Source: Viridibacterium curvum (lineage in GTDB: Bacteria; Pseudomonadota; Gammaproteobacteria; Burkholderiales; Rhodocyclaceae). From it: a stretch of 64,000 bases of DNA. The position numbers and the translations under genes were made by a program. A model generated the notes under the pieces. That model saw nothing but the letters and a program-made list of their open reading frames with translations, ran no database searches and was not told the DNA's origin. This document shows positions 37,086 to 45,755 of the stretch, piece by piece (positions within the stretch are counted from its first letter, which is position 1; each line of letters begins with the position of its first letter). The DNA is taken from assembly GCF_039544165.1 (NCBI RefSeq), contig NZ_BAABLD010000005.1:1-64000 (forward strand), in the 5' to 3' direction.

Positions 37086-38972
37086 ATGTGTGGCATTGCC
37101 GGACTATTCGATCTGAAGGGGCGCCGAGACCCCGACCGTGCGCTGATTTCGCGCATGAACGACATCCAGTTCCATCGCGGGCCGGACGAAGCGGGCCTGC
37201 ATCTGGAGCCTGGCGTCGCGCTGGCGCATCGCCGCCTGTCGATCATCGACCTGGCCACGGGGCAACAACCGCTGTTCAACGAGGATCATTCGGTCGTCGT
37301 CGTCTTCAATGGCGAGATCTATAACTACCAGGAACTGATTCCCGAGTTGCAGGCGCTGGGGCACGTCTTCCGCACCAAGAGCGACACTGAAGTCATCGTG
37401 CACGCCTGGGAGGCCTGGGGCGAGGCGTGTGTCGAGCGCTTCCGCGGCATGTTCGCGTTCGCACTGTGGGACCGCAATCGCGAGACGGTCTTCATGGCGC
37501 GTGATCGTCTTGGCGTGAAGCCCATGTTCTATGCCGAGCTGGCAGATGGGTGGCTGGCGTTTGGTTCCGAACTCAAGACGCTGACGCAGTGCGCCGGGCT
37601 GGATCGTCGCCTCGACCCGCATGCGGTCGAGGAGTATTTCGCGCTGGGCTACGTGGCCGATCCGCGCAGCATCTACCTCGGGGCGAAGAAATTGCCGGCG
37701 GCGCACTCGCTCTGCTGGCGCCGTGGCGAGTCCTTGCCACAGCCGAAGCGTTACTGGGACCTGCACTTCCAGAGCCATCACAGCATCGGCCTGACCGAGG
37801 CGATGGAAGAGCTGGACGCGCGCCTGGCTGAATCGATCCGTCTGCGCATGATTGCCGAGGTGCCGCTGGGCGCCTTCCTGTCGGGTGGCGTGGACTCCAG
37901 CGTGGTGGTAGCGCACATGGCGCGGCAGTCGGCCGCACCCGTCAACACCTGCTCGATTGCGTTCGACGACCCGGCTTTCAATGAATCCGCTTTCGCGCAG
38001 CAGGTTGCAGATCGCTACAAGACGAACCACTTCGTCGAGACTGTCACGAGTGATGACTACGACCTCATCGACACGCTGGCGGCGCTTTACGACGAACCGT
38101 ACGCGGACAGCTCGGCGATCCCGACCTACCGTGTCTGCCAACTCGCGCGCAAGCACGTCACCGTGGCCTTGTCGGGCGATGGCGGTGACGAGTTCTTCGG
38201 CGGTTATCGCCGCTACCGCCTGCACATGATGGAAGAGCGCGCACGCGGCATGTTGCCGCTGTGGCTGCGCCGACCGATGTTCGGCGCGATGGCGCGGCTC
38301 TATCCCAAGGCTGACTGGGCGCCGCGCATGTTCCGCGCCAAGACGACCTTCCAGGGCATCGCGCGTGATTCCGTCTCGGCCTACTTCCACAGCATGTCGG
38401 TGCTGCGCGACGCTGAGCGCAGCGCGCTCTATAGCGACCGGCTGCGTTCGCAACTCGGCGGTTACCACGCGCAGGAAGCCTTCAACATACATGCCGCACG
38501 CGCGCAGACCGATGACCCGCTGGCGCTGATCCAGTACATCGATATCAATACCTGGCTGGTGGGTGACATCAACACCAAGGTCGACCGGGCATCCATGGCA
38601 CATGCGCTGGAAGTGCGCGAGCCGTTGATGGACCACAAGCTTGTCGAATGGGCTGCGACCCTGCCGCAGAGCCTGCGCATCAAGGGGCAGGAGGGTAAGT
38701 ACCTGCTCAAGCGCGCAGCCGAACCGCTGTTGCCGCATGACATTCTCTACCGTCCCAAGATGGGCTTTTCGGTGCCGTTGGCGCGCTGGTTCCGTGGGCC
38801 GCTGAAGGATCGGGTGCGTTCTGCGCTGACCGGCGAGCGCCTGCTCGACACAGGTTTCTTCGACCACAAGAACCTGCGCAGCATGCTGGAAGCGCATGAG
38901 TCGGGCCTGCGCGACTTCAGCGCGCCGATCTGGTCACTGGTGATGTTCGATGCTTTCCTGGGGCTGAAGTGA
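37086..38972 (+). CDS. Asparagine-synthetase-like amidotransferase, XrtA-associated
   Basis: A 628-residue class II glutamine amidotransferase. N-terminal Cys2 in MCGIAGLF is the glutaminase nucleophile; EDHSVVVVFNGEIYN follows. The synthetase domain has the ATP pyrophosphatase motif FLSGGVDSSVV (about 258-268) and SGDGGDEFFGGYRRY. All residues for activity are visible. It is probably used to amidate a uronic acid or other carboxyl group in the polymer rather than for free asparagine, judging by context. Length agrees with the exosortase-linked subfamily. Confidence 0.92.
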   Translation: MCGIAGLFDLKGRRDPDRALISRMNDIQFHRGPDEAGLHLEPGVALAHRRLSIIDLATGQQPLFNEDHSVVVVFNGEIYNYQELIPELQALGHVFRTKSDTEVIVHAWEAWGEACVERFRGMFAFALWDRNRETVFMARDRLGVKPMFYAELADGWLAFGSELKTLTQCAGLDRRLDPHAVEEYFALGYVADPRSIYLGAKKLPAAHSLCWRRGESLPQPKRYWDLHFQSHHSIGLTEAMEELDARLAESIRLRMIAEVPLGAFLSGGVDSSVVVAHMARQSAAPVNTCSIAFDDPAFNESAFAQQVADRYKTNHFVETVTSDDYDLIDTLAALYDEPYADSSAIPTYRVCQLARKHVTVALSGDGGDEFFGGYRRYRLHMMEERARGMLPLWLRRPMFGAMARLYPKADWAPRMFRAKTTFQGIARDSVSAYFHSMSVLRDAERSALYSDRLRSQLGGYHAQEAFNIHAARAQTDDPLALIQYIDINTWLVGDINTKVDRASMAHALEVREPLMDHKLVEWAATLPQSLRIKGQEGKYLLKRAAEPLLPHDILYRPKMGFSVPLARWFRGPLKDRVRSALTGERLLDTGFFDHKNLRSMLEAHESGLRDFSAPIWSLVMFDAFLGLK

Positions 38973-40111
38973 GTGCTGGGCAGGACAGGAAGCTGGTGGC
39001 CCACGTGGTCTACAGCTTCAAGGCGGGGGGGCTCGAGAATGTCATCGTCCAGCTTATCAACCGTCTGCCGACTGATCGTTTTCGCCATGTCGTCATCGCG
39101 CTGACCGAATGCAGCGCGGAGTTTGCCCAGCGCGTGACAGTGCCCGGCGTGGAGTTCATCTCGCTGCACAAGCCGCCCGGACAGATATTCCGGCTCTATC
39201 CGCGTTTGTGGCGCTTGTTGCGCCAGCAGCGGCCGGCGGTGCTGCACACCTGCAATCTCGCTGCGCTGGAAGTGACACCCGTGGCCTGGGCTGCCGGCGT
39301 GCCGCTGCGCGTGCATGCCGAGCATGGCTGGATCGTGGCCGACCCGGATGGCCGCAATCCGCGCTTCCGCTTGCTGCGGCGTGTGTTCAAACCTTTCGTC
39401 TCGCATTTCATCGCCGTGTCGCGGCAGTTGCAGGACTATCTGACGGGGCCCATCGGGGTTGCGCCGGGCAGGGTGTCCTTGCTGGCTAACGGCGTGGATA
39501 CCGATGCTTTCCGCCCGCGCGCGGCTGACGAGGCTTTGCCAGCAGGCTGGCCCTTCGGTCGCGAACACTGGGTGCTGGGCACCGTGGGGCGTCTCGATCC
39601 GGTCAAGAACCAGAAACTGCTGCTCGACGCGCTGGCGATGATCCGCGGCGGGAGCACCGAGCTTGGCGCGCGATTGCGGCTGGTGATTGTGGGCGAGGGC
39701 GGCGAGCGGGCGGCGCTGGAGGCGCGCATTGCCGAGCTGGGCCTGCAGGAGGTCGTGTGGCTGCCGGGCAGCCGATCCGATGTGGCGCAACTGCTGCGTG
39801 CCATGGATTGCTTCGCCTTGCCCTCGATTGCTGAAGGCACCTCCTGCACCCTGCAGGAAGCCATGGCGAGCGGACTGCCAATTATTGCCACTTCGGTGGG
39901 CGGCAATCCTGATCTACTCACGCCCGATACCTGCGGGCTGCTGGTGCCGTCAGGTGATGTGGCAGGGCTCGCAGACGCTGTGAGACAAGTCTTCTCTGCT
40001 CAGGGTGAGGCGCAGGGCATGCCCGCGAGGGCACGTCAATCTGCACTCAGCCGCCACTCGCTTGCTGGCATGATTGCGGCCTACGAAAAGCTGTTCGACC
40101 GCGCGCGCTGA
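38969..40111 (+). CDS. TIGR03088-type XrtA glycosyltransferase (GT4)
   Basis: A 380-residue GT4 glycosyltransferase starting with GTG that overlaps the previous stop by 4 bp. N-terminal VAHVVYSFKAGGLENVIVQLIN is typical (positions 8-29 of the protein). C-terminal motifs: LGTVGRLDPVKNQ, LPGSRSDVAQLL and ALPSIAEGTSCTLQEAMASG with the donor-binding Glu. It adds a further sugar to the EPS repeat. Confidence 0.9.
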   Translation: MSAGQDRKLVAHVVYSFKAGGLENVIVQLINRLPTDRFRHVVIALTECSAEFAQRVTVPGVEFISLHKPPGQIFRLYPRLWRLLRQQRPAVLHTCNLAALEVTPVAWAAGVPLRVHAEHGWIVADPDGRNPRFRLLRRVFKPFVSHFIAVSRQLQDYLTGPIGVAPGRVSLLANGVDTDAFRPRAADEALPAGWPFGREHWVLGTVGRLDPVKNQKLLLDALAMIRGGSTELGARLRLVIVGEGGERAALEARIAELGLQEVVWLPGSRSDVAQLLRAMDCFALPSIAEGTSCTLQEAMASGLPIIATSVGGNPDLLTPDTCGLLVPSGDVAGLADAVRQVFSAQGEAQGMPARARQSALSRHSLAGMIAAYEKLFDRAR

Positions 40112-40141
40112 GCCTCCCGGCGCGCCTCCCAAAGTTCTGCA

Positions 40142-41827
40142 ATGACTGTGTCTACCACTCCTGTCGACAAGCTGCCGACGGCTGCGCAATCCGCTGCCGG
40201 GCGTTGGCCCGCGTGGCTGGAAGCCGTCGTGGTGGCCCTCGCTGGCGCACTGTTCTTCCGCCTGTTGCTGTCTGACCTGATGGTCGATGACGCACCGGCC
40301 TATGTCGAAGCCCTGCATGCCAACCGTTTTGTGTGGGACGTTGCGCACCTGTGGGTGCAGCCGCTGGCGCTGGTCGCTTTCCGTCTGCTGAGCCCGGCGC
40401 TGAATGCTGTCCAGCTACTGGAGGCGATGAACGTCACGGCTTGTGCGCTGGCCATGGGCATCTTCTTCCGCACCTTGCGTCTCGCGGGTTTGTCCCTGTC
40501 ACGCGCACTCGCTGGCGTGGCTTTACTGGCGGTGAGCTTCAACATCGTTTCACTCGGGCCGACGGCGCACATCAAGCTGTTGGTGTTCCCTGCGCTCGCC
40601 GCGGCCTTGCACTATGCGGTGCGCTGGGAGTCCGCCCTGCAGGCTGGCAGACCGTCGCTGCGCGATCTCGCGATATCCGGCGCGTGGCTGGGTGTCGGTG
40701 CGACCTTGCTGGTCAGCGTTTTGCCGATGGGGCCTTTCATCGCCTTGATGGCACTGTGGGCCGTGCGCCGTCAGGGCGTAGGCTGGCCGGCGGCATGGCG
40801 GGCCGGGCTGGCATTTGGTGTGGCCATGGGCATCAGTGGCCTGGTATTCCTGTTGGCGGGTTACCTCACTGCGCTGATGACGGATACGACAGATGCTGGC
40901 CTGGTGGCTTTCGTACGCGGCAGCGTGGCCGACAAGGATGCAATGCATGCAGGCTTCTTCGGTTTCGTCGAAGTCCCGGCACGCATCATCTATAGCCTCA
41001 TTTACAACTTCGCTTTCCTGCCCGATATCGGCTCGCTGGGGCGTGCCGCCATGCACGGCATGGTGCATGACCTGAAACCCTATGCGCCGCGACTGCTGCG
41101 CGACGCTCTGGTCGCCGGTGGGACCCTGCTGGCATTGGGGGCGATCCTCTGGTTCAGTGTGCGCACCGTGTTGCAGCGCCGCGGCCACCTGATGCCTTTC
41201 GGCTTCCTGCTGGGCGCGGCGGCCTTTGCGGCCTACTGGAATCTCAATGATCCCGAGCACTGGTTCCAGTTCACCCTGCCCATCGTCGTGCTCATCGCAC
41301 TGAACTGCCCGCGCCGCGTGGCCAGCCTCCTGCTGTTCGTGTGGATGCCCGCGCTGGCGGTTGTGAATCTGGGGCTTTACGGCGTGCACAAGGCACGGTT
41401 TGATGTTGCCGCCAACGTGCAGGACGCCAGGGAGAAAATTGGCACCCAGGGTCTTTACGTCGGCTATGCCGGTTACCCGGGTGAGCCGGATTCGAGCGTA
41501 CTGCCGGTGCCCGGCATGCAGCGTCTGCGCCTCGATACGCTTTTCTACGCATCGCGTGACGCACAGAAGATTCACGCACAGATGACGCAGGCCATTGATA
41601 CGACGCTGGCGCGCGGCGGCCGCGTGTTCGTGTTCCGCGTGCTGGATGAAGGCGATTGGCGCGGCCCTATCCTGGCCCTGAGCATGAGCGGGCTGTCGCG
41701 TACTGAATTGAGCCGGACGCTGCGCGAACGCTATGTCATTGCAGATGAAACCGTCGTGGGCGGTTTCCCGGCGCATGAGATCATTGGCATCAAGCGGGAA
41801 GTGGCTCTGGCGCCGCAGCATCCCTGA
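40142..41827 (+). CDS. Multi-pass membrane protein, GT-C-like
   Basis: A 561-residue integral membrane protein with about ten hydrophobic helices and a C-terminal soluble part (about 420-561). After the first helix comes an Asp pair (LMVDDAPAYVEAL), the usual place for the catalytic acidic residues of GT-C glycosyltransferases that use lipid-linked sugars. Overall similarity is too weak by eye to name a family. It could transfer a decorating sugar to the EPS in the periplasm. It sits between a GT4 gene and the AlgD-like gene. Confidence 0.72.
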   Translation: MTVSTTPVDKLPTAAQSAAGRWPAWLEAVVVALAGALFFRLLLSDLMVDDAPAYVEALHANRFVWDVAHLWVQPLALVAFRLLSPALNAVQLLEAMNVTACALAMGIFFRTLRLAGLSLSRALAGVALLAVSFNIVSLGPTAHIKLLVFPALAAALHYAVRWESALQAGRPSLRDLAISGAWLGVGATLLVSVLPMGPFIALMALWAVRRQGVGWPAAWRAGLAFGVAMGISGLVFLLAGYLTALMTDTTDAGLVAFVRGSVADKDAMHAGFFGFVEVPARIIYSLIYNFAFLPDIGSLGRAAMHGMVHDLKPYAPRLLRDALVAGGTLLALGAILWFSVRTVLQRRGHLMPFGFLLGAAAFAAYWNLNDPEHWFQFTLPIVVLIALNCPRRVASLLLFVWMPALAVVNLGLYGVHKARFDVAANVQDAREKIGTQGLYVGYAGYPGEPDSSVLPVPGMQRLRLDTLFYASRDAQKIHAQMTQAIDTTLARGGRVFVFRVLDEGDWRGPILALSMSGLSRTELSRTLRERYVIADETVVGGFPAHEIIGIKREVALAPQHP

Positions 41828-41847
41828 ATTTTCTGGAAGGAACGCAA

Positions 41848-43164
41848 GTGAAGATATCCGTATTCGGTCTGGGTTACGTGGGCGCTGTGTCCTGTGCATG
41901 TCTGCCCGAACTGGGCCACGAAGTGATCGGCGTCGACATCAGCCCGCAGAAGGTCGGCATGATCAATGCGGGTCAGTCGCCAGTCGTCGAAGAGGGCATC
42001 AATGAGCTGATCGAGGCCGCGGTCAAGGCCGGCAAGCTGCGTGCGACACATGACGTCGCAGCGGCTATTGCCGGCAGCGAGGTGTCGCTGATCTCGGTGG
42101 CGACACCGGCCAATGCCAACTACACGCCCAACCTGTCGGCAGTGGACGCGGTTATCCGTTCGATCGGCGAGGCGGTGCGCAAGAAGGACACGCAACACAC
42201 CATCGTTATCCGCAGTACCGTGCAACCGGGTACGACTGAAGATCGCATCAAGCCGATTCTCGAAGAAGCCGCCGGTCGCAAGATCGGTGATCGCTTGTCG
42301 CTCGTGTTCAATCCGGAGTTCCTGCGCGAAGGTTCGTCGGTCAAGGACTTTCACCAGCCGCCGCAGACCGTCATCGGCAGCCTCGACGAACAAGGCTATG
42401 CCGTGATGGAAAAGATGTACGACGGTCTGCCCGGCATTTTCGTGCGTACCTCGTGCAAGGTCGCTGAGTCGGTGAAGTACCTGTGCAACGTCTTCCACGC
42501 GATGAAGATCGTTTTCGCCAACGAGGCGGGCTCGGTGCTGAAGTCCTGCGGTCTTGACGGCCGCGAGGTCATGAAGATCTTCTGCCAGGACACGCAGCTC
42601 AATATTTCGCCGGCCTACCTGCGCCCTGGTTTTGCTTTTGGTGGCTCATGTCTGCCCAAGGAAGTGAAGGGGTTCTTCACGCTGGCGCGCGAGCACGATG
42701 TGCCTATCCCCGCACTGTCCGCCCTGCTCGACAGCAACGAGGCGCACATCGATCGCGCCTTCAGCATGATCGCCAAGAACGGCCGCAAGAAGGTTGCGTT
42801 GTTCGGTCTGGCCTTCAAGCCGGGCACTGACGATATGCGCGACTCGCCACTGGTGGTGCTGGCCGAGCGCCTGCTGGGCAAGGGCTTCGACATCTCGATC
42901 TACGACAACTTCGTCAAGATCAGCCGCCTGCTCGGCAAGAACAAGGAGTTCATTGAGCGCGAGATTCCGCACCTCGACCGGCTGCTGGGCGAGACGCCGG
43001 AAGCGGTGCTGGCTGACGCTGAAGTCATCGTCATTGGCCACGCCGACGCGGCGGCACGCCAGGCCATCATCGCGCATGCTGCCGGCCGCCGCATCGTCGA
43101 CCTCTCCGGCTATGCCGACATCCGTACGGCACCGGCAGCAGAGTACGAGGGTATCTGCTGGTGA
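41848..43164 (+). CDS. algD: GDP-mannose 6-dehydrogenase (AlgD-like)
   Basis: A 438-residue nucleotide-sugar dehydrogenase. It resembles Pseudomonas AlgD more than UDP-glucose dehydrogenases: KISVFGLGYVGAV at the N-terminus, GLDGREVMKIFCQD, RPGFAFGGSCLPKEVK with the catalytic Cys, and a C-terminus ending EGICW as in AlgD. It would oxidise GDP-mannose to GDP-mannuronic acid with two NAD+. The polymer is therefore likely to contain mannuronic acid or a derivative, possibly amidated by the upstream enzyme. AAGGAA precedes the GTG start. Confidence 0.9.
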   Translation: MKISVFGLGYVGAVSCACLPELGHEVIGVDISPQKVGMINAGQSPVVEEGINELIEAAVKAGKLRATHDVAAAIAGSEVSLISVATPANANYTPNLSAVDAVIRSIGEAVRKKDTQHTIVIRSTVQPGTTEDRIKPILEEAAGRKIGDRLSLVFNPEFLREGSSVKDFHQPPQTVIGSLDEQGYAVMEKMYDGLPGIFVRTSCKVAESVKYLCNVFHAMKIVFANEAGSVLKSCGLDGREVMKIFCQDTQLNISPAYLRPGFAFGGSCLPKEVKGFFTLAREHDVPIPALSALLDSNEAHIDRAFSMIAKNGRKKVALFGLAFKPGTDDMRDSPLVVLAERLLGKGFDISIYDNFVKISRLLGKNKEFIEREIPHLDRLLGETPEAVLADAEVIVIGHADAAARQAIIAHAAGRRIVDLSGYADIRTAPAAEYEGICW

Positions 43165-44387
43165 GCAAACCGAAGCTTGCTTTCGTTTCGCCTGTCTTCC
43201 TTTATCCCACCGACGCCGGCGGCAAGATCCGCACAACCAACATCCTGCGCGGTCTGAAGGGCGGTGCTTTTGACATCACGCTGCTGAGCCCGGCGAGTGA
43301 GGCACAGAAGTCGCAGTGGGGCGATGCGCTGGCACAGGTCTGCGACCGTTTCCTCGGTTGGCAGCCAGTTGCAGAGAGGCCGCGCTGGCAGCGTGTGTTT
43401 GATCTGTTCGGTGATCTGCCCGTCAACGTCGCCAACGACAATACGGCCCCTGCACGTGCATGCGTGGCACAGACCCTGGCGCGCGAGAAGTTCGATGTCG
43501 TGGTGTTCGACTTCGTGCACGCTGCCGTGCTGAAGCCTGCGCAGCTCAGTGCGGCAACGGTGTGTTTCACCCACAACGTCGAGGCCGAGATATTCGGACG
43601 CCATGCGCAGACGGCCAGCAATCCACTGATGCGTCGCGTGTGGGCGTCGCAGTATGCAAAGATGCAGCGCTTCGAGCGCGAAGCCCTGTCGGCTTTTACC
43701 TCTGTCATCGCGGTGTCGGAACGTGATGCGGCTTTCTTTCGCAAGGATTACGCCTTGCCCGACGTCGCCGATATCCCGACCGGTGTGGATCTCGATTTCT
43801 TCAGCTGGGCACTGCCGCCCGCTGTTGACGAGGGCAGTCCGCCGACCGTGGTATTCACCGGGTCAATGAACTGGGATGCCAATATCGATGGCGTCACGCA
43901 CTTCCTCGATGACGTCTGGCCCTTGGTGCTGCGCGAGATGCCGCAGGCCCGATTCGTTGTTGTCGGCCGCAATGCACCGGCCTCACTCATTGAGCGCGGA
44001 CAGAAACTCAGCGGTGTCAGCTTCACTGGCTTCGTCGATGACGTGCGCCCATACGCTCACGCCGCGCATGCTTTCGTGATTCCGCTGCGTGTTGGCGGAG
44101 GTACGCGTATCAAAGCGTTTGAGGCCATGGCGATGGGTTGCCCTGTCGTGTCGACGGCCATCGGTATTGAAGGCCTCGACGTGACACCTGATGAGCACTA
44201 CCTGCTGCGCGATGCGCCGCAGGATCAGGCCAATGCCGTGCTGGCATTGCTGCGCGATGCAGACCTGCGCGAACGCATCTCGCGTCAGGCTCGCCAGTGT
44301 GTCGAAGATCGGTACGGTCATCGAGTCGCGGCCGATGTGTTCGAGAAAATCTGCCTGAGCGCGCTGACCAAGCGTCGTAGTGTCTGA
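43161..44387 (+). CDS. Glycosyltransferase, GT4-like
   Basis: A 408-residue glycosyltransferase starting with GTG and overlapping the algD stop by 4 bp. Its N-terminus, FVSPVFLYPTDAGGKIRTTN, resembles the TIGR03087-type enzyme at 34319. The donor domain has VFTGSMNWDANIDGV, VGGGTRIKAFEAMAMG and PVVSTAIGIEGLDV. It may be a paralogue of the earlier transferase adding another sugar. Confidence 0.88.
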   Translation: MSKPKLAFVSPVFLYPTDAGGKIRTTNILRGLKGGAFDITLLSPASEAQKSQWGDALAQVCDRFLGWQPVAERPRWQRVFDLFGDLPVNVANDNTAPARACVAQTLAREKFDVVVFDFVHAAVLKPAQLSAATVCFTHNVEAEIFGRHAQTASNPLMRRVWASQYAKMQRFEREALSAFTSVIAVSERDAAFFRKDYALPDVADIPTGVDLDFFSWALPPAVDEGSPPTVVFTGSMNWDANIDGVTHFLDDVWPLVLREMPQARFVVVGRNAPASLIERGQKLSGVSFTGFVDDVRPYAHAAHAFVIPLRVGGGTRIKAFEAMAMGCPVVSTAIGIEGLDVTPDEHYLLRDAPQDQANAVLALLRDADLRERISRQARQCVEDRYGHRVAADVFEKICLSALTKRRSV

Positions 44388-44392
44388 GCAAC

Positions 44393-45577
44393 ATGACCAG
44401 GATCCGCACCCTGCTGTTCTCGACGCTCTACCCGAGTAGCGTGCGGCCGAGTCACGGCATCTTCGTCGAGACGCGTTTGCGCGAGCTGCTTGCCAGTGGC
44501 GAAGTCGAGACGCAAGTCGTCGCGCCAGTGCCGTGGTTTCCATCGACGGCGCCGCGGTTCGGCGACTGGGCGAAGATGGCCAGTACGCCGCGCGTGGAAA
44601 CCCACAACGGCATCGCGGTGCATCACCCACGTTACTTTTTGCCACCCAAAGTGGGCATGAATATTGCGCCATGGACGCTGGCCTGGGGCGCACGGGCCAC
44701 GGTGGCGAAGCTGATTCGCGACGGTTTCGATTTCGATCTCATTGATGCGCATTACTACTACCCGGACGGTGTGGCGGCAGCGATGCTGGCGCGCTGGTTC
44801 AACAAGCCTTTCGTTGTCACCGCGCGCGGTACTGATCTGAACCTGATTCCGCAGCACGCCTGGCCGCGTCGTCTGATCAAACAGACGGCAGAAGCCGCAG
44901 CGGGCTCCATCGGCGTGTGTGGCGCCCTGATGGATGTGCTGCGCGACATGGGCGTCGACAATTCCAGGCTGCATGTGCTGCGCAATGGCGTGGACCTGCA
45001 GCGCTTTGTGCCCGAAGATCGCCAGGCCGCGCGCGCGAAGCTGGGCTTGCAGCAGGAGGGCCGTCTGCTGGTCTCTGTCGGGCATCTCATTGAACGCAAA
45101 GGTCACGACATTGCCATCGCGGCGCTACCGTTCTTGCCTTCTGACGTACGCCTGGCGATCGTCGGTGACGGTGTCGAACGTGAGCGACTGGCCACTCAGG
45201 CACAGCAACTGGGAGTCACGCATCGCGTGCACTTCGCCGGCTCGCGTCCGCAGACCGAACTCAAGTGGTGGTACAGCGCTGCCGACGCGCTGACGCTGTG
45301 CTCCAGCCGCGAAGGCTGGGCCAACGTGCTGCTGGAGGCCATGGCTTGCGGTACGCCGGTGATTGCGACGAACATCTGGGGAACCCCGGAAGTCGTATCC
45401 GATCCCAGCGCAGGCGAGTTGATGCACGAACGCAGCCCGGTTGGCCTGTTGCGAGCCTTCGAGCAGCTGATGGGGCGCGAGACTCACAGGGCGACGGTGC
45501 GTCGTTACGCCGAGGGCTTCTCCTGGCAGGCGACGACTAGCGGGCAACTGGCTCTTTTCAGGAAAGCGAGGGTCTGA
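44393..45577 (+). CDS. Glycosyltransferase, GT4 family
   Basis: A 394-residue GT-B glycosyltransferase. Visible: TLYPSSVRPSHGIFVETRL, LIDAHYYYPDGVAAAML, FVVTARGTDLNL, VGHLIERKGHD and CSSREGWANVLLEAMACG with the conserved Glu. It is typical of exosortase loci. Start is ATG at 44393, 5 bp after the preceding stop. Confidence 0.9.
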   Translation: MTRIRTLLFSTLYPSSVRPSHGIFVETRLRELLASGEVETQVVAPVPWFPSTAPRFGDWAKMASTPRVETHNGIAVHHPRYFLPPKVGMNIAPWTLAWGARATVAKLIRDGFDFDLIDAHYYYPDGVAAAMLARWFNKPFVVTARGTDLNLIPQHAWPRRLIKQTAEAAAGSIGVCGALMDVLRDMGVDNSRLHVLRNGVDLQRFVPEDRQAARAKLGLQQEGRLLVSVGHLIERKGHDIAIAALPFLPSDVRLAIVGDGVERERLATQAQQLGVTHRVHFAGSRPQTELKWWYSAADALTLCSSREGWANVLLEAMACGTPVIATNIWGTPEVVSDPSAGELMHERSPVGLLRAFEQLMGRETHRATVRRYAEGFSWQATTSGQLALFRKARV

Positions 45578-45581
45578 GGCG

Positions 45582-45755
45582 ATGGAAGCAATCATCATGC
45601 TTGCAGACATCCTGTGCATGCTGGCCTTGTGCTTCAGCCTTGTCCGCATTGCACGCGGGCGTGCGCAGGATCTGGGGATCTTCAAGTACAAGCTGGAAGA
45701 AGGTAAACAGCCTGCGCCTGAAGAGGCCGCTCGCAAGGAGCGTGAGCGTGCGTGA
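45582..45755 (+). CDS. Small single-pass membrane protein (57 aa)
   Basis: A 57-codon frame between the GT4 and O-antigen-ligase-like genes. It encodes one hydrophobic helix (residues 4-20, IIMLADILCMLALCFSL) followed by a charged tail (RIARGRAQ, KYKLEEGKQ, EEAARKERERA). GAGGG lies about 9 bases upstream. It starts 4 bp after the previous stop and its last 8 bases overlap the next gene, whose ribosome site (AGGAG) lies inside it. This tight coupling suggests it is translated. I know no named family; a membrane adaptor for the ligase-like protein is a guess. Confidence 0.6.
   Translation: MEAIIMLADILCMLALCFSLVRIARGRAQDLGIFKYKLEEGKQPAPEEAARKERERA

Noticed and set aside
37104..38897. 597-codon minus-strand frame opposite the amidotransferase gene
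   Set aside because: The long open frame reflects codon bias. The plus strand encodes an intact asparagine-synthetase-like enzyme.
41848..43164. The dehydrogenase as UDP-glucose 6-dehydrogenase
   Set aside because: The catalytic region and the EGICW C-terminus resemble AlgD more closely; substrate remains unproven.
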